Positions 10,080-21,589 of a stretch of DNA of 64,000 nucleotides are shown here, one piece after another. Numbering within the stretch: position 1 is the stretch's first letter; each line of letters starts with the position of its first letter. Both the position numbers and the translations under genes were made by a program. The stretch spans positions 1,302,001 through 1,366,000 of the forward strand of contig JBBMOL010000021.1 in NCBI GenBank assembly GCA_037954665.1. Direction: 5' to 3'. Below the pieces are notes generated by a model. It did not search any database. It saw only the letters and a list, made by a program, of their open reading frames with translations, and was not told the origin of the DNA. The stretch is from Laguncularia racemosa. Taxonomy: Eukaryota > Streptophyta > Magnoliopsida > Myrtales > Combretaceae.

Positions 10080-12832
10080 TGGGAAGAAGAAGACATTATT
10101 GGTGGGGCAGTATGAACTGGAGGAAGCCATAGAAGATGAGAGGCCAGTGTATATGTTGTAAATGAGATATACATTAGAGGTAGATGGGCTTGAACGGTTT
10201 TACCCTGTGGTAACTTAGGTATTGGATGAGTATAAAGATCTATTTCTAGACGAATTACTTGAGGGATTACCACCTCTAAGAGGCTTTAAACATGCCATTG
10301 ATTTTTAGTCTAGATTAGTGTTACCAAATCGACTTGCATATCGCATGAATCCTGAAGAGGCTAAAGAATTGAAGCATTAGGTGGATGAATTGGTAGAACA
10401 GGGTCTTGTTAGGGAGAGTATCAGTCTTTGTGCTATTCCTGCCCGTCTTGTTCCAAAGAAGGATGGCACATGGAGGATGTGCATTGATAGCAAAGCCATC
10501 AACAAAATTATCATCAAATATAGGAATCCCATTCCTAGACTTGATGATATGTTAGATGAGCTACATGGTGCACATGTATTCTCCAAGGTGGATCTTAAAA
10601 GCGGGTATCACCAAATTCAAATGAGAAAAGGAGATGAGTGGAAGATTTCTTTTAAAACACACTATGGGTTATATGAGCGGATGGTCATGCCATTCGGTCT
10701 AACTAATGTTCCTAATACTTTTATAAGGCTAATGAATTATCTAATGAAAGAATTTCTTGGAAAATTTGTTGTTGTCTATTTTGATGACATTTTGATTTAC
10801 AACAAAAACCTGGAAAATCATGTGGAACATTTATAGGTCGTGTTTTCAATATTGAGGGAGTAACAAATGTATGCAAATCTCAAGAAGTGTCCTTTCTATC
10901 AAACAGAGGTAACATTTCTTAGATTTATTATAACTGGTTCTGGTGTTAGAGTAGATGAAGAAAAAGTGAAGGCTATTAGCGATTGGCCAACACCAAAATC
11001 AGTTGCTGCGGTAAAGAGTTTTCATGGATTAGCTTCATTCTATAGACGTTTTGTCAAGAATTTTAGTAGCATTGTCAATCAGTTAACAGAATTGACAAAG
11101 AAGAATGTTCCTTTTATCTGGGGAGAACAAGCTCAAAAGAATTTTGAAGAGGTGAAAACATAACTAGCTAATGCTCCAGTGTTAGTTTTACCTGATTTTG
11201 ATAGAATTTTTAAATTGGAGTTTGATGCCTTAGGGGTAAGGATTGGTACTGTGTTGATGCAAGACAAGGAGCCCATTGCTTATTTCAATGAAAAATTAAG
11301 GGGTGCACCTTTAAACTATTCAGTATATGATAAGGAGTTCTATTCCTTAGTGAAGGCGTTGATGACATGGCAACATTATCTTCTTCCTATGTAGTTCATT
11401 ATTTATACAAAAATTGAGTCACTAAAACACTTCAAAGGTCAATAACATCTATTAAAATGCTAAGCCAAATGGGTGGAGTTTTTAGAGAGTTTTTCCTATA
11501 TGATTAAATACAAAATGGGAAACACAAATGTTGTAGCTAATGCCTTGTCACACAAGTATGTATTCATCACCTCTTTAAAATCAAAACTGCTTGGCTTTGA
11601 ATTAATGAAGGAATAATATTTTCATGATGAGTTCTTGAAATTAATTGTTGAGAGATGTTCTAGAGGAAAAATAGTTAATGAGTATTATATGATAGATGGC
11701 TTTCTATATAAAGTAGGAAAATTATGTATACTCTATAGGTTTGTTAGAGAGTTGTTGGTGAGGGAAGCTCATACTGGAGGATTATCTAGTCATTTGGGTG
11801 AAAAGAGAACTTTAGAGTTGTTGAAAGAGAATTTTTACTGGAGGAGTATGATAAAGGATGTCTACAAGGTATTGGAAAGGTGTGGTGTCTGTAAGAGGGC
11901 AAAAGCAAAGAAAGGAGTTTAGGGTGAATATATACCTTTACCTCTACCTACACAACCATAGACTGATATTAGTATTGATTTCATTTTGGGTCTACCCAGG
12001 ATGCAGAGAGGAAAGGATTCCATTATGGTTGTCGTTGATCGCTTCAACAAAATGTTACATTTTGTGCCTTGCCACAAAACAAATGACACACTTTTTATAG
12101 CTAACCTTTTTGTGTAGGAAATTGTAAAACTATATGGTGTTCCACACAGCATAGTGTCTGACAGAGACATTAAGTTTCTTAGCTTTTTCTAGAAAACACT
12201 ATGGAAAAGACTTGATACTAAAGTCATGTATAGTACCTCATGCCATCCCTAAATGGATGGTCAAATGGAGGTTATTAATCGTACTCTTGGTACCTTACTA
12301 AGAGCAACAGTTGGCAAGAATCTTACTGATTGGGACTTGTGTCTCCCTATTGTTGAGTTCATTTACAATAAGTCAACTCATAGTTCAAGTAGAAAGTCTC
12401 CCTTTGAAGTTGTATATAGCTATAATCCTACTCTTCCATTAGATTTAATAGCTAATCCGACAACAAAGGAAGAAAGCTTGAGTGGAGTAAAATGAGCTAA
12501 AGAGACTTAGAAACTTCATCATAAGGCATCTATACACCTTTAGAAAACTCAAGAACAACAAAAACTTCAGGGTAACAAAAATAGAAAAACCAAAATTTAT
12601 AATCCAGGTGATCTAATATGGATTAATCTCAACAAAGATAAGTTTCCTCATAAGAAGTCACAAAAGCTTTCACCCAGAGCAGATGGACCTTTCAAAGTTC
12701 TAAAGCGCATCAACAACAATGCATACAAGATAGAATTGCTAGGAGAATACGACATCTTTGCTACATTTAATGTTGTAGATCTATCGCCTTATATACCAGA
12801 TGATATTCATGAAGACCTATAAGATTTGAGGG
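10080..12832 (+). pseudogene. GyB pol: RT, RNase H, integrase
   Basis: A single frame runs for about 2750 bases with only nonsense changes. RT: WRMCIDSKAINKIIIKYRNP, HVFSKVDLKSGYHQI, MPFGLTN, and VVVYFDDILIYN with the YFDD box intact (10381-10830). RNase H: FKLEFDALGVRIGTVLMQ, DKEFYSLVKALMTWQHYLLP, NVVANALSHKYV (11210-11560). Integrase: zinc finger HTGGLSSHLGEKRTLELL then RCGVCKRAKA (11770-11905), core SIDFILGLPRMQRG, SIVSDRDIKFLS, and GQMEVINRTLGTLL with the acid kept (11965-12300), C-terminal GPFKVLKRINNNAYKIEL and ATFNVVDLSPY (12690-12795). Typical gypsy lengths. About twenty TAG/TAA/TGA codons make it non-functional. Confidence 0.93.
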
Positions 12833-12857
12833 CAAATCTTCCATAAGCCCAATAAGA

Positions 12858-13536
12858 TGATAAGAATCAAACCAATGCATCTATAGGACCCATAACAAGA
12901 GTGAGAGCCAAAGGACTACACAACTTAGTGTTGAGAATACTTTTTGAACAATTGGAACCTGAAGACATTCACATAGTTTCTTCATTTACTTTATATAATT
13001 GTTTTGTATTTAATTAGGTACATCTGTCAATATTATAGGAGGGCAAGCAAACACACTAGTGCTTAGTTTATGGGTGATTCATGGACCTAAATGAATCAAT
13101 AAAAACCGGCTTTGCATTGTGTCCAATTAACTGAGGGGAGCTTCAAGAACCAACCCCTATGTAACTATTTTCCTTTTGTTATTTTCCATATTTAGAACAA
13201 CTCTAAATACTTTTAAAAAGACACCATCAAGGGACTTTTGATAGATCATTTTATAGCTGCTATTTTATATGGAAAAGGAGCCTACTTCTATTCCATTTTG
13301 ACTCTTATCAATTTCTACCAAGGGATTGTGGTGAGTGGACTTGAAATTATTATGAGTTACATCAACAATTGAAAGTCATTCCTAATTCAACTAGTGCATT
13401 ATATCTGGTAAGGAATTAGGAGCTTCATTTTATTCTTGTTAGACGTTCAATTAGGGTTCACGCCAATTTTGTTGCACAATTACTTAATTGAATCTTCAAT
13501 TAGGATTGATAATTGGAATTGGATTTTAGCATATCA
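12858..13536 (+). repeat. GyB 3' LTR
   Basis: Starts TGATAAGAATC at 12858 and ends AGCATATCA at 13536. It has the same length as the 5' LTR. The pol frame enters this LTR (GPITRVRAKGL at about 12885-12917), so the end of the polyprotein is LTR-encoded. Confidence 0.92.
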
Positions 13537-13541
13537 GATGT
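13537..13541. repeat. GyB target-site duplication, right copy
   Basis: gatgt, the partner of gaagt at 7019-7023. It fixes the right end of GyB. Confidence 0.75.
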
Positions 13542-14046
13542 GCTAAACAAGAGCTTAGTATCAAGTCGATGCTATAGTGTTTTTCGAAAGAAACTTAAGA
13601 ACTTTCGATCTCGATCTAACACTATGCTCTTTGAGATCCCATGTAATAACCTCTTACAAGAAGAGATTAGCAACATAAAGTGCACCATTAGTCTTGTAGT
13701 AGGTCAAGTGAGGGTTTGGTTGGCATAAGCAAGGGCATATATTTGCTAAGCATGGCTTAGCTCTTGGTCTTTTGGTAGGTGATAGATTCTTCAAGAACTT
13801 TGTGTATGTCTCTCATAATCATTAGATAGAAGAGATGTCCATTGAGTAGCTCATATGTCCTTTTCTATCCAAAGTGTTTAGCCAACCCTCCACCATGAGC
13901 CTCATTCACTAATAGCTTTCTTACTAAATAGGTTAGAATGCACATTTGTCCTTCTCAGAATAAACATCCATCGTTTAGATAATACCTACCAATAGCAATT
14001 GCTTAACCATATTTGACCACAATGGGGCCAAAATATGGATCATGCT
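13542..14046 (-). pseudogene. GyA pol, middle part: integrase zinc finger and core start
   Basis: Minus strand from 14046 down, continuing the frame left at 31469. The H2C2-type region has EAHGGGLAKHFG and KRTYELLNGH. The integrase core start follows near 13680-13550 (NGALYVANLFL, then a decayed SDRD-type segment). It ends at 13542 beside the GyB target duplication. Several TAG/TGA codons are present. The 71-codon plus-strand frame at 13513-13728 is only the opposite strand of this. Confidence 0.75.
14042..14046. repeat. AthA target-site duplication, left copy
   Basis: atgct, against atact at 31469-31473 (one transition). Removing AthA and one copy restores the GyA pol frame. Confidence 0.8.
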
Positions 14047-15370
14047 TGATAGATACATAATTAGATATGTATATTAGGTGAATTAAAGTATTTCCCCCCA
14101 ATTTTGCTGTGTTTTTGAAGGATTTTATTTTTAACTTGCTTTGATAAATTATTGAATTAAAAAGGAAGAAAAGGAATCAACTTTTTACTCAATTTGGAGC
14201 TAAATAGAAGAAGTTACAAATTTTTGAAGACAGATACGAGGTAGTAAACACAACCATTCTAGAACTTTGTTGAAGTGAAGTCTAAAGAAATAAATTATGA
14301 GAGTTATACAGGAGACATGACATAACTGTGTCTATTGGTTGTGTATCTCTCGAAAGTAATTATTTTCAAGCGTAACTTAGACACAACTGTGTCTAGATGA
14401 TCTCAACTACATATTCTAGTTTCAAAAAAGTTTCTTCAATGACTTCAACACGGCTTAAACCACACCTATGTTAAACATGTTGGCATTAAAACAAAGTTTT
14501 AGATGCCTACTATTTAAAGGAAAATAGGGAATTGACTTCATAACTTTTAGAAGACGTTTTTATATGTTTTAGGGTTCTTTTAGAGGTAGAGAAGAGCATA
14601 TTCGTTTACTTCAAGATGCATGCTCTCTCATTGAAGGATTTTGATTTCACTATGATTAGAGCTTAAAATTCTTAATATCTAAATTTGTGGATCCTAGGAT
14701 TATTATGTGACTAGGTTTATTACTATTTCAATGAAATTTTTAGTTTTTTTTTTATTCAATCATGTCTTATTGATTTCATTTACATTAATATTTCTATGAT
14801 ATTATTCTAATTATTTGATATTATGTATTATGATAGAAAAATATGATGTGTAATTAGATTTAACATGATTGAAAGCAATTTGTGTAATCTTAGAGTAAGT
14901 TGCATGATTCTTTTGGAATTGGTTTAATTGTTTGTTAGAGAATTTATTATTTTTAATGTAATCTTGGAAATATGCTATTACGAAAAGATTTAAGTAAGTA
15001 TTTTTGAGATTACGGTTGATAAACTTGAGAACATTATTGATCTAATTTAGGAATTCTCCTGGTCAATGAAATTTAAAATGAATTTGAATAATTTTTGTTG
15101 ATGTCATATAATAAATCCTAAAAGAAGAAAAGCCTAGATACTTATCTTGCCATCTTAAAGTTAATTGCAATATGTTTTACTCTTCTTTCTTTCAATTGAT
15201 TTTTTAGTTTAGTAGATAATAATTAGTTGTAGTTTTAAAATTAATTATTCTTTACAATTTATCAATTAGATAATAGAGTTTATGTTAGTATTAGTACTCA
15301 TAATTTTTATGAGATGATATCTATATTCAATTCACTATATTACAAAATTTAATTAGTATACCTTGCATCA
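14047..15370 (+). repeat. AthA 5' LTR
   Basis: Starts TGATAGATACATAATTAG and ends CCTTGCATCA directly before the primer-site region. 1324 bp, typical of Athila. Its U3 (about 14320-14480) carries two or three copies of a 'gagttacat-gac..tagacac..ctgtgtc' motif that also forms an array after pol. The second half matches 31111-31468. Confidence 0.9.
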
Positions 15371-15376
15371 AGTTTT

Positions 15377-15394
15377 TGGCACCATTGCTGAGAA
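15377..15394 (+). other. AthA primer-binding site (tRNA-Asp type)
   Basis: Reads TGGCACCATTGCTGAGAA, a decayed form of TGGCGCCGTTGCCGGGGA, the primer site of Athila/Tat elements. Every change is a C-to-T or G-to-A transition. It starts seven bases after the LTR end. Confidence 0.85.
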
Positions 15395-15465
15395 TTGTGA
15401 TATTAAGAAAACTGATCACTTTACTAATTTAACCTTTTTTTTAGTTTTCTTTTTCTGTAATGTAT

Positions 15466-17157
15466 AACTCAAAGTACTCCAATAGATGTGCTAATGTTTG
15501 ACCTAGAGATCGAAAAGATAGCTAAACATTTAAGGAAGACAATTTAGTAGATAGTGGAAGAAATAAATTAAGGTTCTCCTTTAAGAATTAATGTAGAAGG
15601 GGAAGATGATGATTTAGAAATTATGGGTGATGAAAACTAGAATCAATAATGGACTATGTCCGATTATTCAAAGCCTTCTTTAGTTGAAGCTAACTCTAGT
15701 ATTATTAGGCTACTTGTTGCTACCAGCAATTTTCAAATTCAATAACATATTATACAAATGGTGTAATAGTTTGTGTAGTTCAATGGCCCATAGGATGAGA
15801 ACCCCAATGCTCACATATCAAAATTTTTAGAGATTTGTGACACTTTTAGGATTAATGGGGCTTCTAACAATGTAATTAAGTTACAACTCTTTCCTTTCTC
15901 ACTAAGAGTTTAAGCAAAGCAATGGTTGAAGTCACTTCCAAAGAGATCCATTACTACATGGGATAGTATGATCCAGAAATTTCTTAGAAAATATTCCTCA
16001 CCTACTAAAATAGCTAAGCTTTGAAGAGACTTATAATCATATGCTCAATTGGAAGCCAAGAGCTTGTATAATGCTTGGGAAAGATATAAGGAGCTATTGA
16101 GGCGATGCCTACATTATAGCCTCCCTCTATGAATGCAAATCTAAGCCTTTTACAATGGTCTCAATTTGTCAACTAAGCAAATGATAGATGCCGCTGCTAA
16201 AAGAACATGGAACATTAAAATACTTGAAGAAGTCTAATCTTTGATTAAGGACATGGCAATGAATAGTTCTCAACGGGAAGGTGCCATGGTGAGAAACAAG
16301 GCTACGGGTATCTGTGAGTTGGATGTAGTGACAACTTTACCCAACAAGGTTGATGCAATTAGTAGGAAATTGGATGCACTCTCTATAAATCCTTAACATA
16401 ATTCGAGAGAAGCAAGTGTAGAGGGATTTAGGACACAAGGCTAATGCAAACAGGCATATTATTTAGGAAATCCCTCTAGACCTCAAAATAACCCATATAG
16501 TAATACCTATAATCCAAAATGGAAGAATTGTCCAAATTTCTCTTGGAGTAATCAAAATGAAAATCAATAAAGGATGAATTTGCCCCTGCCAAGATTCCAG
16601 TGACTCCTACCACAAGAGAAGAAATTGGGTTTGGAAGAAATTTTAATTAAATATATTCAAACTAATGAGGCTAGATCAAGAAGCCTTTATTCATAACTTG
16701 GAAAATCAAGTGGGCTAACTTGCAAAAATGATGGCTGAAAGGTAGCAAGGGACACTACTAGGAAACACTAAGACTAATCTTAAGGAGCATATGAGAGTAG
16801 TAAATCTTAGAAGCAGAAAGGAATTACAAGTTGAACAGAAAATTAGTGGGGAGATAAAAAAGAAAGAAGAGGAAGTTAAAGAAAAAGAGAGTGTCAAGCC
16901 ATAGAAAGTGAAGGAGTATAAACCATCTATACCTTATCCTCAACACCTTAAGAAGGACCACTCTGATGAGCAATTAGTAAATTCCTTGATCTTTTAAGTA
17001 GTTACCTATCAACTTACCTCTTAATAATGCTTTATCATAAATGCCAAAATATGTAAACTTGTTATCTAACAAAAGGAAGTTAGAGGAGCTTTTAACAGTT
17101 ACATTAAGTAAGGAATGCTCGGCGATCCTTCAAAACAAATTGCCTAAGAAACTGAAA
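15466..17157 (+). pseudogene. AthA gag (decayed)
   Basis: Starts near 15462 with QSTPIDVLMFDLEIEKIAKH, then the Athila-type gag domain: HISKFLEICDTFRINGAS, LFPFSLRV, stop, AKQWLKSLPKRSITTWDSM (15820-15970), YAQLEAKSLYNAWERYKELL, FYNGLNLSTKQMIDAAA (16040-16200), then a proline/asparagine-rich part (SRPQNNPYSNTYNP near 16480) and an acidic/basic C-terminal part near 16740-16960. About twenty stop codons, many at Gln positions. It is parallel to the AthB gag at 26994, which is better preserved in places. In the intact element it leads straight into protease, but a MITE now separates them at 17166. Confidence 0.85.
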
Positions 17158-17165
17158 GATCTAGG
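17158..17165. repeat. MITE target duplication, left copy
   Basis: gatctagg, identical to 17894-17901. Confidence 0.85.
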
Positions 17166-17893
17166 GCAAGGTTGTCAAATTTGTGATTCTACTTAAAATC
17201 ATTGGAGGATTTATAGAATTTGAATGTAGAATGAAAACATAAAAATGTAAGTTTCTATAATTTATGTAAAATAGCTTTAAAAAACTATACATATGTTTAC
17301 TATAATCACACAAAAAAAACATAAAATATAAGATGGAATAAAAAAATTTAATATAAATTTTAGTTACAATTTATAATAAAAATTATATACTTTAATATAA
17401 ATAAATTAGTATAAATTGTTAAGTTAATATATAAAATTACAATATAAATAATAATACCAATATGAAATGAGTTACAACAAAAATTATGATAATAAAATAC
17501 AATGCTAAAAAAAAAATCACCAAGCCCTTTATCATCATCAAAAGTCAAAATTATCGCTAACTCTCTCTTTACCATCATTATCATCGTTGTCATCTTCATC
17601 ATCAATACTAACATTATTATTGATATTACTATCAACATTCCATTATATTATAATTTCAGTTCATTTAAAGAACTAACAATGTTAATATTTTCTGAAAGTT
17701 AAGTTGTATTTTTTAAATTTTAGCCCATTTGACTTAGTTAAAAATGTAAAATTTTACCGATTTTATAAATAGACTTGTGATTCTACTATGAGTCTATATA
17801 GAAATGATTTTATACCCAAGTTAACTCGAAAAAGTTTCTTAAAATCATAAACTCATAAAATCATAGGGATATAATTGTGATTTTAACAACTCT
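17166..17893. mobile_element. hAT-like MITE inserted in AthA
   Basis: 728-bp non-coding insertion flanked by a perfect 8-bp duplication gatctagg (17158-17165 and 17894-17901). Without it the AthA frame reads on as KDLGSFTIPYLIGD, the normal gag-protease junction. Left end GCAAGGTTGTCAAATTTGTGA; the right end read inverted is AGAGTTGTTAAAATCACAA, so the ends are imperfect inverted repeats around a GGTTGTCAAA-like word. The 8-bp duplication points to the hAT superfamily. The interior is very A+T-rich with mirrored 'gtgattctac' and 'aaaatcata' words. Open frames inside (17360-17702) are low-complexity ATT/ATC repeats, not genes. Confidence 0.82.
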
Positions 17894-17901
17894 GATCTAG
17901 G
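17894..17901. repeat. MITE target duplication, right copy
   Basis: gatctagg, identical to 17158-17165. The AthA protease frame resumes here. Confidence 0.85.
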
Positions 17902-18270
17902 AAGTTTTACTATTCCTTATTTAATTGGTGACTTGTTAATTGATAAAGATTTAGTAGGTTTAAGAGCAAGTATTAATCAATTATCATACAAATTATTTCA
18001 AAAACTATGGGTAGGAGAGCTAAAACCCACACATATGAGTTTACAACTAGCTAATAGATCTATCACATACCCTAGGGAAATTATAGAGGATGTGCTCATC
18101 CAAGTAGGAAAGTTTATTTTTCTCATAGATTTTGTTTTACTTGATATGGACGAGGATACAAAAGTCCCTCTTATCCTAGGTAGACCTTTCTTGACTACAA
18201 TTAGGGCTATTATTGATGTTAGTGATTGTAGACTCATTTTAAGGGGTAGGAGATAAGGATATAATTTTTA
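17894..18270 (+). pseudogene. AthA protease region
   Basis: Open for 107 codons (17933-18256). Segments in order: SFTIPYLIGDLLIDKD, ASINQLSYKLFQKL, THMSLQLANRSITYPREIIE, VLLDMDEDTKVPLILGRPFL, AIIDVSDCRLIL. This is the retropepsin-like domain of Athila polyproteins. The region where the active site DLGASIN is expected reads DLVGLRASIN, so the catalytic loop carries an insertion and substitution. With the RT following out of frame and stops downstream, it cannot act as part of a polyprotein. Confidence 0.83.
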
Positions 18271-18549
18271 AAGTACCTGAAATTATGAAAAGGTATGCTA
18301 ATCAATATGGTACATGTTCTTGCCTAGATGATTATGATTTCTCTATTGTTGATTGTGTGTAGGAGATGTTATCCAAAGATCCCTTGGAGTGTTGCTTACA
18401 AAAAGGGGCAGAAGAAGTAGAAAACCTTGAGTGTGTTGAAGTTGTAGCCTAGCTAGAGGTCAACAATTTTATCATTAGGAAGAAGAGGTTTGAACAAATC
18501 AATATGAAGAAGGAAATTAGTTTAAAACCATCCATTGAAGATCCACTAG

Positions 18550-21430
18550 TAGTAGAATTGAAATAGCTCCCTAATTATCTAGATTATGCCTTTTTTAGAA
18601 AAGGATTTCAAGCTATTGGTGATCATAGCTTCTAACTTAAAAACAAATCAAAAGGAGAAATTGCTAAAGGTGCTCAAGAAACACAAGAAGGACATTACAT
18701 GGAAAATCTCATACATAAAGGGGATTAGTTATTCATTTTGTAATCACAAAATTTTAATGGAGGAAGATTTTAAACTAATGGTACAAACTCAAAGAAGACT
18801 AAACCCTAATATAAAAGAAGTAATCAAAGCTAAAGTGATCAAGTTGCTAGATCCAAGTGTTATTATCCAATTTTTGATGGCTCATGGGTCAGTCTTGTGC
18901 AAATAGTGCCCAAGAAATGAGGGATGATGATAACCCCTAACAAGAAGAACGAATTGATCCCCATGTGCTAGAGGGTATGCATTGACTATCGGAAATTAAA
19001 TGATGCCACACGTAAGGATCATTTTCCTCTTCCTTCTATTAACCAAATGTTAGAGCGTTTAGCTAGTCATATGTATCATTGTTTCTTATATGGTTTATCT
19101 AGCTACTTTCAGATACTAATTGCACAAAAAAACTAGGAAAAGACATCATTTACATGTCTTTATGGTACCTTCGCATATAGGCAAATGCCCTTCAGTATAT
19201 GTAATGCACCGGCAACGTTTTAAAGGTGCATGATGGCCATATTTGAAGAATACATAAAGGACATCATGGAAGTTTTTAGTTTTTAGTTTTTAGTTTGGTG
19301 ATTTGTTTTACAATTGTTTACTTAATTTCAAGAAAGTATGGTGTAGTTGTGAAGAAACCAACCTTGTGCTAAATTAGGAGACGTGTCATTTTATGGTATA
19401 GGAAGGAATTGTCCTCGAGCATAAAATCTGACATAAGGGTATTGAAGTAGATAGTGCCAAGATCAACACTATTGCAAAACTTCCACCCCCTTAGTTTCAA
19501 TTAAGGTAGTAAGAAGCTTTTTAGGACATGTAAGATTTCATTAAACGATTTATAAAGGATTTTTCTAAAATAACGAGACCTCTAACCTAGTTATTAGAGA
19601 AAGATATGCCTTTTGTTTTCTTGTAGGAATGCTTAGATGCATTAATATATTGAAGGATAAACTAACAAAGGCTCCTATCATGGTTGCACCTAACTAGAAT
19701 TTGCCCTTTGAAATGATGTGCGATGCAAGTGACTTTGCAGTTGGCACAATCCTTAGATAAAGAAGGAACAAATACTTTAAACTAATTTATTATGCTAGCA
19801 AGACTCTTATCAATGCACAAGAGAATTCATCACTACAATAAAAGAGCTTTTAGTTGTAGTTTTTGCATTTGATAAATTTTGCTCTCATTTAATTCTTTTA
19901 AAGGTTATTATGTATACTGACTATTTTGCTTTAAGGTATTTGCTAACAAAAATAGATGCAAAGCCATGATTAATTATATGGATCCTCTTGCTACAAGAAT
20001 TTGACTTAGAAATTAAGGATAAAAAGGGTGCTTAAAACTTAGAAGCAAACCATCTATCAAGACTAGAAAATCCTAACCTGGAGAAGTTAAAGGAATAAGA
20101 CGTTAATGATGAGTTCCCAAAGGACTGATTATAAGCAATAGCTTAGGTAAGGGAACAAGAAACTCCATGGTTTGTGGATATTGCTAATTACCTCATAGTT
20201 AACATCCTTCTAAAAGGACTATCACATCAACAAAAGATGAAATTTTTTCCGATGTGAAGTACTACTTTTAGGAGGATTCATTTCTATTTAAGGTTTATGT
20301 TGATCAGGTTATTCAAAGATGTGTATCCTACGAAGAAGGATGGAAAATCTTGAGCCATTGTCACTTCGGACCAATTGGAGGACATCATAGTGCCAATAGA
20401 CCACTCATAAGGCCCTAGAGTCAGGATTTTATTGGCTTACACTTTTCAAGGTTGCCCAAAGGTATGTGGAGCTTTATGATACTTGTTAATGAGTAGAAAA
20501 CATATCTCGTAGGGATGAGATGCCACAAAACTCTATCTTAGTATGAGAAGTATTTGATATCTAGGGCATAGATTTCATGGGGGCATTTCACAATTCTAAT
20601 GGGAATAAATATATTTTAGTAGCCATTGATTATGTATTTAAATGGGTCGAAGATAAGGCTTTACCCACCAATGATGCTAAAGTAGTAAAGAGGTACCTTA
20701 AGACTTTATTTTCTTGATTTGGTGCTCTTAGAGTGATTATTAGAGATAAAGGGACACATTTTTGTAATGTTTAGCTTGAAAAGGGGTTTAATGCTATGTT
20801 GTTACTCATAGACTAGCTACCCTCGATCATCCACAAACAAGTGATTAGATGGAAGTCACCAATAGGGATCTTAAGAGAATTCTAAAAAAGAATGTAGAGT
20901 ATCATAGGAGTGATTGGTCCGATAAGTTGGATGATGCTCTATGGGCGTATAGGACAGCTTACAAGATAACTATAAGAACTACTCTCTACAAACATGCTTA
21001 TGAGAAAGCTTACCATTTACCTATGGAAATTGAACACAAAAGCTTTTTAGGCCATTAAATTAGCTAATTAAGATCTTGAGTGCGCAAGTACTAATAGGAA
21101 ACTCCAATTAAATGAGCTTAATGAATGGCATGTGATGGCATATGAGAATTCTAAGCTCTATAAGGAGAAAACTAAGAAATACCATGACTAGAGAATAAAG
21201 TAAGTGCAAGAATTCAAAGAAGGCAACCACATCCCACTATACAACTCTCGCTTACATTTATTCCTGAGAAAACTAAAGTCCTAATGGTTTGGCCCTTTCA
21301 TAATGACTCACATCCTTCCTTATGAAATAATAGAAGTCACACATCTTGAGCAAGTTACTTTTAGGATAAATGGTTAGAGGTTAAAGCTCTACCTAGGAGG
21401 AGAATTTGCATCAACTGAAAGGGTGGAGTT
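18550..21430 (+). pseudogene. AthA pol: RT, RNase H, integrase (decayed)
   Basis: Starts with FLEKDFKLLVIIASNL (18590) and KKHKKDITWKISYIKGIS. RT continues with VCIDYRKLNDA-like sequence (HCIDYRKLNDATRKDHFPLP near 18977-19035), then GTFAYRQMPFSICNAPATF (19170-19220), but the YMDD-type box region near 19265-19300 is damaged. RNase H near 19680-20080: MCDASDFAVGTIL, IYYASKTL, LLVVVFAFDKF, then the closing HLSRLENP. Integrase: HCHFGPIGGHHSANR (20355-20402), GIDFMGAFHNSNGNKYILVA (20570-20620), VIIRDKGTHFCN (20733-20768), MEVTNRDLKRIL (20849-20885) and ALWAYRTAYK (20936-20965). Frames shift several times and stops are frequent. An Athila-type pol without function. Confidence 0.85.
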
Positions 21431-21589
21431 TCATCTCCACCTTACACTAGGTTTGTAAATTTGAGTGGAATTTCGTCGAGCCAATGATGTAAAACAAAAG
21501 TGCATCTTAGGAGCTAACTTAAGTATTCAATAGCTTAGTGTAGTTTTAATCAATAAAAAAAAAAGAAAAAAAAAACAAGCCAAATTTTT

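Larger units (their letters stand above)
7024..13536 (+). mobile_element. GyB: Ty3/gypsy retrotransposon, complete but mutated
   Basis: Plus-strand element of 6513 bp with two LTRs of equal length (679 bp each, 7024-7702 and 12858-13536), a primer site, gag and a pol whose domains run protease - RT - RNase H - integrase. It sits in the integrase gene of GyA, in the opposite orientation, flanked by gaagt (7019-7023) and gatgt (13537-13541). The LTR starts are similar to those of GyA (TGATAAGAATC against TGATGTGAATC), so the two are related families. The pol frame from about 10080 to 12832 shows no frameshift, only about twenty nonsense codons. I see no chromodomain after the integrase, so the Tekay/CRM-type chromoviral branch is not supported. 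Confidence 0.92.

Noticed and set aside
13513..13728. 71-codon plus-strand open frame
   Set aside because: It overlaps the GyB 3' LTR end and the GyA integrase on the other strand, whose family motifs are recognisable. This frame has none.
17360..17702. Open frames on both strands rich in Ile, Val, Met
   Set aside because: They arise from ATT/ATC/GAT low-complexity sequence inside the 728-bp MITE.
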